This document shows, one piece after another, positions 33,391-43,899 of a stretch of DNA of 64,000 bases (its first letter is position 1; every line of letters starts with the position of its first letter). Source of the stretch: Gordionus sp. m RMFG-2023. Its lineage: Eukaryota; Nematomorpha; Gordioida; Chordodea; Parachordodidae. The stretch lies in the NCBI RefSeq assembly GCF_954871325.1, contig NC_088777.1, positions 15,539,366 to 15,603,365 on the forward strand. The letters run 5' to 3'. The position numbers and the translations under genes are program-made. The notes beneath the pieces were generated by a model. It did not search any database. It saw only the letters and a program-made list of their open reading frames with translations, and was not told where the DNA came from.

Positions 33391-35231
33391 CAGGCGTGTA
33401 CGCAGCGGGGGGGGGGCAGGGGGACAAATCCCCCCCCCCCCCCAAAGCCAAAAAATGCAGATGCCGGATTATATTTTTCAAAAATATTATTGTTAATATT
33501 AATTTATATTTGTTAATATTTATTCTTATCTCATATATACATATATATATATATATATATTTAATTTATCACATTCATCTACTAAGTTATTTTATCAATC
33601 AATTTCGATTTCAAGTTTTCCTTGGCGTAATTTACCTATTATTTTCAAATTTTAGTGGCGTAATATTTATCTAAATTTCTAATAAAATAATAATTATCTC
33701 TGATCCTTGTCCAACAGGGAGAAAAAAATTGCAAGCTTGTCCAACGAGATCGAGTCTCCGCCACAGTAACAGCTATTTTGGAGTTAGAAGAGCTGATTAT
33801 TAATGCTATTACTGAAATATCACAATGGCTTGAAAGAAATATTTCCTCAGAAGCAAGAAAATTATTGGATTCAATACTTATTCCAAATTTTTTTCTCATT
33901 AGAATGTATTATTTAATTATACAACTATTTTATGTAATACTTTTAAAAACATAAAATTGACTTGATTAAGAAGATGAGAATAGCGGAGAGCATTTTATTA
34001 GAACTCAAGGAAATAGAGCTAGTGTTGTTGAAGAATTTCATATTTTATATGTTATTGTTGAGTCAAAAGCAGAGCTATACGTGTTAAATATTTGTCCCCC
34101 TCGACTTGCAGCAAGCAAGCTCATCATCAAAACATTAATATAGGATCAGTAGAAGAGTATTATAAAACAAATGTCCCCTCTCCCAACCTTTTCATATGGT
34201 GATAGAAAAAAAATATAAATATTTGTTATATTTTTATCATGAAGATGTTAAAATATCTTATGATGCCTTATTAGCTGAATAACTATGATTAAAAGATTAA
34301 CTATGGTTGATACAGTCCCAAAAAATGCTATGGATGCTTTTTATTTCAAACACATTTTAGATTATACTCCCAATTATTAAAATGGTTATATATATATTAG
34401 CAGCTCTTTAGTAAACTAATAAGAGAACATTCACTTTTTTAAGAAGAATAACAGAGCCTTGCAGAGGTACCATTTGCAGGACCAGGTCCAGATTTTATTT
34501 TAAAATTTTTTCCGGCCCGGGTTTTTTTTAAAAAAATTTTCAGGCCCGGCCCGGCTTGCTTAGCCCGAATTTTTTATAATAAATTATATTTATTTTTGAT
34601 ATTTATAGCTAATAATGGCGATTTCAAATATTTGATTTTAAAATATACAGCTCGGCCCGGATATCCTTTCTAATTCAAGCCCAGCCCGGGTGTTTTTTTT
34701 AAAAAAATTACGGGCCCGGCCCGGGTATATTTAAAAAAATTAAAATACGGTCCGGCTCAGGGGCCGGGCCTGCAGGTCTGTGAAAAACATACCTATGAAA
34801 TACAACATCTGAAAGTAGATTGAATGATTTGGATCTTTTGAATATTCATAGACATTTAACGCCAAGCAAGGATTGATAATTGAAAAATTAGCTCAAAACA
34901 TACAAAATACAATTATTCCTAAGAAACTTTTTGTGTATTAATTTATATTTACAACATTTAAATTTTTTATACTTTATATATTTTAAAAGCTCAAAAAATT
35001 CAAATTTCAATTTTGGGTCATTTAGGTGATTCATATCGTGGGTTATATTCACTTTATATTTTATGATTCACATTTAAATGCCGGTTTATATATATAATTT
35101 ATTTAATTCACATTAGTTTAAAATTGTGTATTAGAAAAGTTATTAATCCTAATAAATTTATGCTTAGTATTTTTAATTTCTTAAAAAAATTTATTATCCC
35201 CCCCCAGACCAAATTCCTGCGTACGCGCCTG
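33391..35231 (+). mobile_element. nested hAT derivative, copy A (1841 bp)
   Basis: Ends CAGGCGTGTACGCAG and CTGCGTACGCGCCTG, with an exact 8-bp duplication CATGAGTG on both sides (33383-33390 and 35232-35239). Subterminal G and C runs are present at both ends. The interior holds worn hAT-type coding DNA, for example SKAELYVLNI and IGSVEEYYKTNV, with stops. It carries an embedded GGCC-rich MITE at 34452-34782. Confidence 0.88.
34452..34782. mobile_element. GGCC-rich MITE embedded in copy A
   Basis: Ends CAGAGCCTTGCAGAGGTACC and GGCCTGCAGGTCTGTG. The interior has GGCCCGGCCCGG blocks between A/T runs. The flanks AGAAGAATAA and AAAAACATACC are the same as around the MITE in copy B, so it occupies the same site in both copies. 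Confidence 0.82.
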
Positions 35232-35375
35232 CATGAGTGCTAACCTTGAATTAAAAGTTCTATTAGAAAAGTATACTAATACTTCACCAATAGCCTCAAA
35301 ATTAACATAGATGCAAGATGTTTCTAAATGACCAGTCCACCTCTGGTCTAAAGGTCTTTTAAGAGTATAGCCTGC

Positions 35376-37252
35376 CAGGCGCGTACGCAGGAATTTTGTC
35401 TGGCGGGGGGGATAATAAATTTTTTTGAGAAATATTATTGTTTTTTAAAAATATCAAGCATAAATTTATTAGGACTAATAACTATTCCTAATACACAATT
35501 TTAAATTAATGTGAATTATAAAAAAATTATATGTAAAGAATCACTTAAATGACCCAAAATAGAAATTTGAATTTTCTGAGCCTTTACACAAAAAGTTTCT
35601 TAGGAATAATTGTATTTTGTATGTTATATATTTACAATGTAATATCCAATCTTCGTTGTAATTGAGCTAATTTTTCAATTATCTCATCCTTGCTTGTCGT
35701 CAAATGCCTATGAATATTCAAAAAATCCAAACCTTTCAATCTACTTTCACATGTTGTACTTCTTGGTATGTTTTTCAGAGACCTGCAGGCCCGGCTCCTG
35801 GGCCGGTCAATATTTTAATTTTTTTAATTATACCAAGGCCGGGCCCAAAATTTTTTTTAAAAAAACACCCAAGCCGGGCTGTATTTTTTAAAACAGCCTA
35901 TATTTGAAATCGTTATTATTAGCTATAAAAATCAAAAATAAATATAATTTATTTTTAAAAAATCCAGGCCGGGCCTGAAAATTTTATTTTTAAAAAAGCC
36001 GGGCCGAGCCTGTAAATTTAAAAAAAAAGCCGAGCGGCCTAAAAAATTTTTTAAAAATAACGTAAAAAATCTTAAAAAAAAATCCGGGCCGTGCCCTGCA
36101 AATGGTACTTCTGAAGGCCTCTGTTATTCTTCTTAAAAAAGAGAGTGTTCTCTCATTAGTTTACTAATGGGAAAAATTTATAAACCCTTTTAATACATTG
36201 GGAATTTAATCTAAAATGTGTTTGAAATAATGCAGAGCATCCATAGCATTTTTTGGGACTATATCAACTATAGTTAATCTTATAAACATAGTTATTCAGC
36301 TAGTAAGGCATCATAAAATACTTTAACATCTTCATAATAAAAATCTAACAAATATTTTTTTTTTCTATCACCATCTTAAAAAGGTTGGGAAGGCTTTTGT
36401 GGAAGTAATATTTGCAGATGTAAGTGCTGCATGATATATTAAAAATTCATTTATTTGGGTTATAAATGTATCTGCATCTAAGATAAACTCTTCTACTGAT
36501 CCTATATTAATGTTTTAACGATGAGCTTGCCTTGCTGTCGAGGGAGACAAATATTAAACACGTATAGCTCTGCTTTTGACTCAACAATAAAATATAAAAT
36601 ATGAAATTCTTCATCAACATTAGCCCTAATTTCCTTGAGTTCTGATAAAATGCTCTCCGCTATTCTCATCTTCTTAATCAAATCATTGTCATGTTTTTGA
36701 AAAGTAATACTTAAAATAGTTGTATAATTAAATAATACACTCTAATGAGAAATAAAATTTGGAATAAGCATTGAATCCAATAATTTTCTTGCTTCTGAGG
36801 AAATATTTCTTTCAGGCCATTGTAATATTTCAGTAATAGCAAATAATTGGCTCTTCTAACTCTTTAATAGCTGTTAGTGCTTGATGGAAGAGGCTCTATC
36901 TCGTTGGACAAGGTTGCAATTTCTTTTTCCCTGTTGGACCAGAAGTTTCAAAAATAATTATTATTTGACTAGAAATTTGAAAATGGTAGAAAAATATTAC
37001 GCCACTAAAATTTGAAAATAATAAGTAAATATTACGCCGGAAAACTTGAAATCGAAATTAATTGATAAAATAACTTATGAATGTGATAATAAATGTAATA
37101 TAATATATATTTAATATGAGATACGAATAAGTATTAACAAATATAAATTAATATAAACAATAATATTTTCGAAAAATATATCCGGCATCTGCATTTTTTG
37201 GCTTTGGGGGGGATTTGTCCCCCTGCCCCCCCCCCCGCTGCGTGCGCCAATG
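35376..37252 (-). mobile_element. nested hAT derivative, copy B (1877 bp), inverted relative to A
   Basis: Ends CAGGCGCGTACGCAGGAATT and CTGCGTGCGCCAATG, with an exact 8-bp duplication TAGCCTGC on both sides (35368-35375 and 37253-37260). On the minus strand it reads WPERNISSEARKLLDSMLIP, then MRIAESILSELKEIRANVDE and ESKAELYVFNICLP, a remnant of a hAT-type protein in better frame than in copy A. It carries the same embedded MITE at 35776-36123. Confidence 0.88.
35776..36123. mobile_element. GGCC-rich MITE embedded in copy B
   Basis: Ends CAGAGACCTGCAGGCCCGGC and GTACTTCTGAAGGCCTCTG. In inverted orientation it matches the 34452-34782 MITE in sequence and in insertion site. Confidence 0.82.
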
Positions 37253-38762
37253 TAGCCTGCATATTTAAAGGATACGCTAAACCGCCTAAAAAATTATGCA
37301 ATGCATTGAATAAATTAAAAAAATTAGAAATGATAACAATATTATTATACTAATTTTGAACCACAAGATGCAACATGTGGTTGTAGCAAATAATAAAAGG
37401 AACTTTTTTATTAATTTTTTTTGAAGTAGGTTTTGCACTCCTCCATTTAGGCCAGACATAACGTTTGCACCATCATATGCCTGGTTTATCATATTCGTTG
37501 AATTAATATTTAACTCATTAAGTTGCTTTAAAATGCAATTAGTAATGCTTTCAGCAGAAAAACACTGTAAATTAATAATCCCTCTTAAATTTTCTTGGAC
37601 TTCTCCAGAAAAAATATATATATTATGCTAAGGTTTTCAAAGCCTGATGCATCTTTTGTCATATCAGCCTTAAGACAAAATAAAAGGCATCTCACTTTTA
37701 TTATATTTATCTGAAATATAATCAATCATCATATCTAACATAAGAGACATTACTTCGTTTTAAATCGGGTGATGTATATCGCGTATTTTTGTATATAAAT
37801 TTCATAATTTTATTTAATTCAGGATCTTTTTGGATGATGTATGAAAACATTGCTATAAATAGTCCAGAAATAATAAATTATGTTTTCTACATTTGCAGCA
37901 TCCGTAATTTTTGTTGAACCAGTCTCACGGAAAGGTAGCTCCTGTATGTTAAGAAATATCATAAAATCTTGATTTAAGATCGTAAAGATTACGAATAATT
38001 CGTTGGCTTACCAAAATTGTTGTTATCTCACTATTTTCTTTATAATGCTAAATATTCACCACTGTTTTAAATAACTGGTTATATCGGGCTTAGATAATCT
38101 TATTTTGTCTAAGATCTTAATCGGACCATTTTTAAAAATCGGCCCAAATCGAGCTGTTTAGCAACACTGCACAATAATTACCAAATTTTATAAAAATTTA
38201 ATAAGAACCTTTTTTATTTTTATAAATATTTACGGATCGGTATCAATCTGTTTCCTTATATATATATATATATATCAAGCCTTGAGTAACCACTTGATTG
38301 GCTTCAGAAAATTCCGGTTTTTTATGATTTGCACCCAGCCCTATATCAGAGACCATCAAAAGATAATAATATTGTAATTGAACCATAATAAATAAAATAA
38401 TTATCATTGAAATAAGTACAATTTAAACGTTTTAATTAAGCGCCTATATAATGTTATACACAAACACAAGAAAATGATAAAATATGAATGAATGATGATT
38501 TATTATTGGATAAAAATAAAACAGGATAGGAATAAATTTACAAACAAGACATGTTTTTTGAATAAATATTTAAAATTTATTTTAAAAATATAAAAATAAT
38601 CAATTACAAAATTTTTTTTAAAATTTGGGGGGCCGGAAAAATTTATGGGGGTTATTTTTGGGGGGCAGAAGATTTTTTCTGAAGTCCAGGTTATGGGGCC
38701 AAAATTTTTTTAGGGTGGCCTGCCCCCCCCTCTTCCCCCGTGGCTACGGCCCTGATCATATA

Positions 38763-39420
38763 TATTATACGGAAAAATATAGAAGTAATGAACAATATGT
38801 AAGGCATTATTAGTACCTACTAATTCTTCAATCAGTTTTTCCAATCAATAAATAAAAAACATTTATAAAAAAACAAATTACGATTCAAAAATCAATTACG
38901 TCCATCTCTTAACCAAAATCCTGAAAAATAAAAAATTACAAATATTTTTAATAGATCATTATGAATACTGAAATAATGAAACAAAAAGGAGTAAGAAAAG
39001 AATTACCAAAAAAAATGAACTTGTGAAAATTTTTGAGAGCTGTTATATATGAAAATAATATAAAACTCATGGAAGTGTGGCTTATTTTTTATTATATAAG
39101 TCCAAGGTAAAGACGCACGATATTTAATATTTTTTTGACTGAAATGGATTAGGATATTAGGAAAACTTATGTGAACTCCCTTGTTGACTGTATACACATA
39201 ATTCAATTAAACTTATAAACTCATTGTGCATTATTTAAAGAAGTCAGTCTACAAACTAATAGTCATTTTTATGATGCAATTGTCACTAAATTATTTGTTT
39301 TTCAATGTTTTAAATACATCTAAAATATATATAATCTCCATAAACATAAGACGATCGTTATCGTATCTCCCTAATGTATTCTAAATTTAAGGAGACTATA
39401 TAGTGTAATGTTAATTTTTT
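38763..39420. other. AT-rich DNA, no gene seen
   Basis: AT-rich DNA between the hAT and the tRNA-like sequence. The open frame at 39003-39206 has no convincing pattern. Confidence 0.45.
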
Positions 39421-39490
39421 GCTCTCTACGAGAATCGAACTAGAGCCTTCCGTTTCAAAGGCATATGCTTTACCGCATGTACCAACTTGA
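39421..39490 (-). pseudogene. tRNA-like sequence, degenerate
   Basis: On the minus strand there is a B-box-like AGTTCGATTCT, a TTGGTACATGCGGTAAAGC stretch in the D-arm position, and a pairable anticodon-stem-like GCCTT...GAAGGC between them. The acceptor arms do not pair well. This is more likely a tRNA-derived relic than a working tRNA. No anticodon is assigned. Confidence 0.3.
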
Positions 39491-39587
39491 ATATGAATAA
39501 ATTTAAAATATTAATTATATATATATTAAAGTTTCATGCAGGCACCAATTTGAACATAATTAAATTTAAAATTTTAATTATATAGAT

Positions 39588-40418
39588 GTTGAAGGGTAAT
39601 TATTTAGGTTGTGTATATTGTATTAAATATACTTTATTAATAAATTTTATATAAATCGTAAAATTTAAGAGTAAAAGAGGTAAAATTGTTATGTATACTG
39701 TGAGCATGTATTAGAAATATCAAAATTTAAAAATGTGATTTAAATTATATTGAATAAATATTAAAATAGAGGTGCTTTAAGATTTTTGAATTTTAAATAT
39801 GGGTTATAGATTGGTCTGAAATTTTTTTTGCAGACATAGCCAGGCCTGATCAAAAAACCATGGGTTGAAGGGTAATTATTTAGTTTGTGTGTATGGTATT
39901 AAATATACTTTATTAATAAATTTTATATAAATATTAAAATTTAAGAGTAAAAGAGGTAAAATTGTTGCAATGTATACTGTGAGCATGTATTAGAAATATC
40001 AAAATTTAAAAATGTGATTTAAATTATATTGAATAAAATTTAAAATAGAGGTGCTTTAAGATTTTTGAATTTTAAATATGGGTTATAGATTGGTCTGAAA
40101 TTTTTTTTGCAGACATAGCCAGGTCTGATCAAAAAACCATGGGTTGAAGGGTAATTATTTATTATGTGTGTATGGTATTAAATATACTTTATTAATAAAT
40201 TTTATATAAATATTAAAATTTAAGAGTAAAAGAGGTAAAATGTTGCAATGTATACTGTGAGCATGTATTAGAAATATCAAAATTTAAAAATCTGATGGAA
40301 ATCATATTGGATAAAATTTAAAATAGAGGTGCTTTAAGATTTTTGAATTTTAAATATGGGTTATAGATTGGTCTGAAATTTTTTCTGCAGACATGGCAAG
40401 GCCTGATCAACCAAGGCC
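39588..40418 (+). repeat. tandem repeat, three units of about 278 bp
   Basis: Units begin GTTGAAGGGTAATTATTTA at 39588, 39864 and 40143 (periods 276 and 279). They share GAGTAAAAGAGGTAAAA, GTATACTGTGAGCATGTATT, GGGTTATAGATTGGTCTGAA and GCAGACATAGCCAGGCCTGA. The copies are very similar, so the amplification is recent. No protein is encoded. It looks like a young satellite-like array or the repeated part of a transposon. Confidence 0.9.
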
Positions 40419-40429
40419 CATGCAACTTT

Positions 40430-41255
40430 TTCTGATTGTATTTTTAAATGCATTGTGACTTTTTATATATTATGTCAGTCCTCAACTATCAAAATTATTA
40501 TGGTCTTTTGCTGGTTTAAGAAAGCCAAGTGCGAGGACCTGGCTTGGGAATTTTTTTAATATTAGGTATAGGTGTAATATTTAACACAGAATATTTAAAT
40601 GACCCTCAGATAAAATCTAATTTAAATATATTTTTATTCAAAAAAATAGTATTCACTCTTAGTCTTAATGGGTTGACCTTGGTTGGGGTGAGCTGGGTTA
40701 AAATAGACTGAAAAATAGAAATGGTTTTTAGAGATTTACCTATCTCCAGGCTTCAAAAATTTTTTTAATTACTATCGGTGGCCAGGTTTGAGAAATTTTT
40801 TTTATAAAATTATTATGGGTTGGGTTGGGCTTGTATAAATTATATTGGGCTGGGCTTAGGGAAAATTTTTCAAAATTATTATGAGCTTGGACGCTTGAGA
40901 ATTTCTTTATTATTAATTATAGGTCAGATATTGGCCCAAAACAATTTTTTTTGCAGGCCTGGGCTTGACCTGATCAAAAAACATTTTTTAAATTCATTAT
41001 GATTATTTAAATATTTTATTTCAGTTCTTAACTACCAAAATTATTATGATCTATTGGGCTTGGAAGAATTTTTCATAATTAATATGGCTTTGGACTTTGC
41101 CTGGGAATTTTTTTTAATATTAAATATTAGGTATAAGTAATCAGTAATATTTAACAAATAATATTGGTATTATCAAGTAAATGCTTTAAATTTATTTTTA
41201 CTCAAACCCATAGCACTTAGTTTTAATGGATTAAACCTGGCCTGAAGATGAGGGG
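40430..41255 (+). repeat. diverged direct duplication, unit about 555 bp
   Basis: The segment 40430-40700 (TCAACTATCAAAATTATTATG, GGCTTGGGAATTTTTTTAAT, ATTAGGTATA, CTTAGTCTTAATGG) recurs in worn form at 40985-41255. Between the copies are GGGCTTGGG-type strings. It continues directly from the 278-bp array and ends similarly in GGCCTGATCAAAAAAC, which suggests a common source. Confidence 0.6.
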
Positions 41256-41417
41256 GTAAGAAGAATAAAAATTGGATATTATTTTCAAATAACAGGTAAC
41301 ATGCATAAAAGTAAGAAAAAAATTTTCATTACCCGTCATTTTTTATGGGCTATCTACTAGTTTATATATAATTAGTTTATTTGCGTTATTTTAATAAAAT
41401 AGATCATGTATTTGGAT

Positions 41418-41916
41418 TAGAGGTCTGCATTGGGCGGGTAAAAAATTTTTCGAGAATGAGCATGCGGGCGGGCGGACTGGGCGGGCGGGTGAAAAAATTT
41501 AAACAATGGCCAAGCGGATTAAGGAAATTTAAAATTTTTGTTCAAAAACAAACTAAAAAAAATAATTGTTTAAATGATCTATAACAATATTTCTTTTTTT
41601 ATTGTACCAATCTTTTTTTTAAGTGAAGAACATTTACCTAACTATATTATGAAATAAACACAACAATAAAACTTTTTTCTTAGAATAAATAAACATTTTT
41701 ATCTATTATAAGCGGGCTTGGGTTAAAAATTTGTTATAAATAATGGGCTGGCGGGTAAAAAATTTTAGACTAATGGGCGGCTGGGCGGGCGGGTAATATA
41801 TTTTAGACAAATGGGCTGGGCGGGCGGGTATGTATTTTTTTGAAAACTATGGGCGGGCTGGGCGGGCGGGTTAAACCTTTTTAAAACATTGGATGGGCGC
41901 CCAATGCAGACCTCTA
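41418..41916. mobile_element. hAT-type MITE with GGGCGGGCGGGT subterminal repeats
   Basis: A 499-bp element with inverted ends TAGAGGTCTGCATTGGGCG and CGCCCAATGCAGACCTCTA and flanking ATTTGGAT (41410-41417) and ATTTGTAT (41917-41924). Both arms hold several GGGCGGGCGGGT units separated by AAAAAATTTTnnnCAATGG-type spacers. The interior matches both ends of the larger hAT at 47370-52525, so this is an internal-deletion derivative of that family. Confidence 0.9.
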
Positions 41917-41924
41917 ATTTGTAT

Positions 41925-43899
41925 GTGCTTTTACGTGTAAAGTTAATATGTAATTATTTATTGTGTCATAATAGTGTTTTCCTTAATAAAAATGTATACT
42001 GTAATTTAGCAATTAACCAGGCCTGCAAAATTGGGGGTTATGGGCAAAGCCCTCCGTAAAAACGAGGCTGAGAGAAAATTTGGCCATGAGGCCAAAGCAC
42101 CGCTAGTCCGCTCCTGTTATGAAAACCACTCAAACACTTAGAATTTTAATAGTCTCAAGATTCTTTTATTCCCATTAGAATATGATCCTAATATAATATT
42201 TTATTAATGTTAAATATTAAATAATTTACAATTTTAAATTAAAACCCTAAAAGTTACTTTATTTAATTTAAAAACAAAAGGTATATAATAAAATAATATA
42301 AAGCCTTTTATGACTGTTGTAATCGAATGTTATTTATTTATTTTTTATTAAAATCGTCTATGTGGTTTTGTTGGATTATGATTTTCATACTATTAATTTG
42401 GTCGATTATTACGATATTAATTCGGATGTTTTTTTCTTATAGAATGTAAATAGTGAAATAGATAATGTAAATTTTAATTAATATAATTAGGGAGATAGAA
42501 TTTTTAATTTTAAGAAAGTTTTTTCAATTTATAGATTTATAATTTTTCTGTATAATTTGAAAATCAATTTCTCTTAAATATTTAATGAAGTAATTAATTA
42601 ATACATATTATCTTAAATTCAATTCAGCTTAATTAATTTTGCTGTGATATTTAACCCACATTTTAACTTTCCCTTGGGTACCAGTTGCTTTCAAAACAAT
42701 GACCTAATAAACTATGTACATAGAGAAGAGAAGAAGGCAAAATTCTGCCTACACTTTTGATGAAACTATTCTTATATAAGAGACAAGACTTCAAAAATAA
42801 TATAACATATATTGATAATGAAGGTTTGCGATCACCTTTTTTAATCAATAATTTGATCAAAAAATGGAAATTTTTTAAGATTATTTGTAAAAATTAATTT
42901 TTTGAAGTTCAAACCCTTCCCCGAAAATTCTTTTCAGAATAAATTCTGAAATTTGATTATATTAAAGAAACTTAGTATGAGAAACAAAACGAAGCATAGC
43001 TTATTAAAAATTACCAATTACTTTTGATTTTATTATAATGTTTGCCTTTTGGGGCTCGCAATAACCTCACCAATGATAATAGTAAAATTACATGATGAAT
43101 GTTTAATTATTTAGGGAATGGTGAGTTACATTTATGTAATGATGGTGCGTAAATGGATGAATTAACATAATTTTTATTTGTCAAATTTAAAAATTAGCTT
43201 AGTTAATAATTCATTTCATCTTCTAGGTACAAGGACGATTGTCATATATTTCGTATATAATATAAAATATAAATAAATAATATAATAAATTATATTAACT
43301 TTAATGAGAAGTTATTAACATTATCTAATAACTCGTCAATATTAATCATAAAATTTTATTTTATTTTAAATCGTAAAAATATTACATAAATTATCAGATT
43401 TTAAAGTTTTAAAACACATAAATTATAATCAATTCCGACTTTTATTTTATTTTTTATTTATTTATTTTAATTTTTATATATCAACCTTTTGTAAAGTGTT
43501 AAAAATTTTGTCTCCTCGCGTAAAATTATGTAATGAATGACCTATAGTTGTCACACTCCTGGCATTATTAATATAAATAGTAGTTTATTTGAGAAAAATA
43601 AAGATTATACTATAAAATTCGCTTTTTTGAGAAAAATAAATATTGCAACAGAGAAGAACATAAAATATATATTATGCTATGCATATAGATTTTTAAAAAA
43701 ATTGAATAGGTGATAAGAATAAACTGTCATATTAATGCATATGGTATAAAATGCAAAATAGTTTTCTCAAATCTTTAAAATTAAATTTTTTGTTTAAGGT
43801 AAAGGGTCTCGTTTTTAACCCCCGTCCTTATTAAAATTTTTTAATCCAATTGATTTAAAATTTTAGGGATTGGCAAGGGTTTCCCAAAACACTGAAAAT
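41925..43899. other. AT-rich DNA, no gene seen apart from a dispersed repeat
   Basis: At 42005-42110 there is a moderately GC-rich repeat fragment (CCAGGCCTGCAAAATTGGG). At 42247-42437 there is a dispersed repeat (listed separately). The open frame at 42663-42860 is not convincing. Otherwise AT-rich DNA with TA-rich runs. Confidence 0.4.
42247..42437 (+). repeat. dispersed direct repeat, copy 1
   Basis: About 190 bp, including AATATAAAGCC, TATGACTGTTGTAATCGAAT, TGTGGTTTTGTTGGATTAT and AATTTGGTCGATTATTA. A close copy in the same orientation lies at 53056-53240. Confidence 0.8.

Larger units (their letters stand above)
32348..38754 (-). mobile_element. hAT transposon (ZMYM1-like transposase), decayed and multiply invaded
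   Basis: Ends CAGGGCCGAGCCA and TGGCTACGGCCCTG are inverted copies, flanked by ATCATATT (32340-32347) and ATCATATA (38755-38762). On the minus strand, transposase pieces appear in order: INQAYDGANVMSGLNGGVQN (near 37490), LKRPLDQRWTGHLETSCINF (near 35350) and ASCVASFSIIKRVLSSTRGS (32727-32518), the hAT C-terminal block. These match the DUF4371/ZMYM1-like hAT group. Two 1.85-kb elements interrupt it at 33391-35231 and 35376-37252. Removing them would leave about 2.7 kb, a reasonable hAT length. Confidence 0.85.

Noticed and set aside
33400-33445. G and C runs at 33405 and 33430, and at 37205-37236, considered as quadruplex regulatory sites
   Set aside because: They are the subterminal regions of two copies of the same transposon, so they are not independent regulatory sites.
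35694-35907. Two overlapping plus-strand ORFs rich in Pro, Gly and Arg
   Set aside because: They lie over the GGCC-rich MITE in copy B. The composition comes from the GGCCCGG blocks.
38625-38813. ORF with GGRKNLWGLFLGGRRFF-like residues
   Set aside because: It reads through the G-rich end of the hAT transposon and repeats the G-run pattern. It is not a gene.
40529-41584. Three short ORFs with Gly/Leu-rich peptides
   Set aside because: They fall in the tandem-derived repeats and the MITE arm and are explained by GGGCTTGGG and GGGCGGGCGGGT strings.
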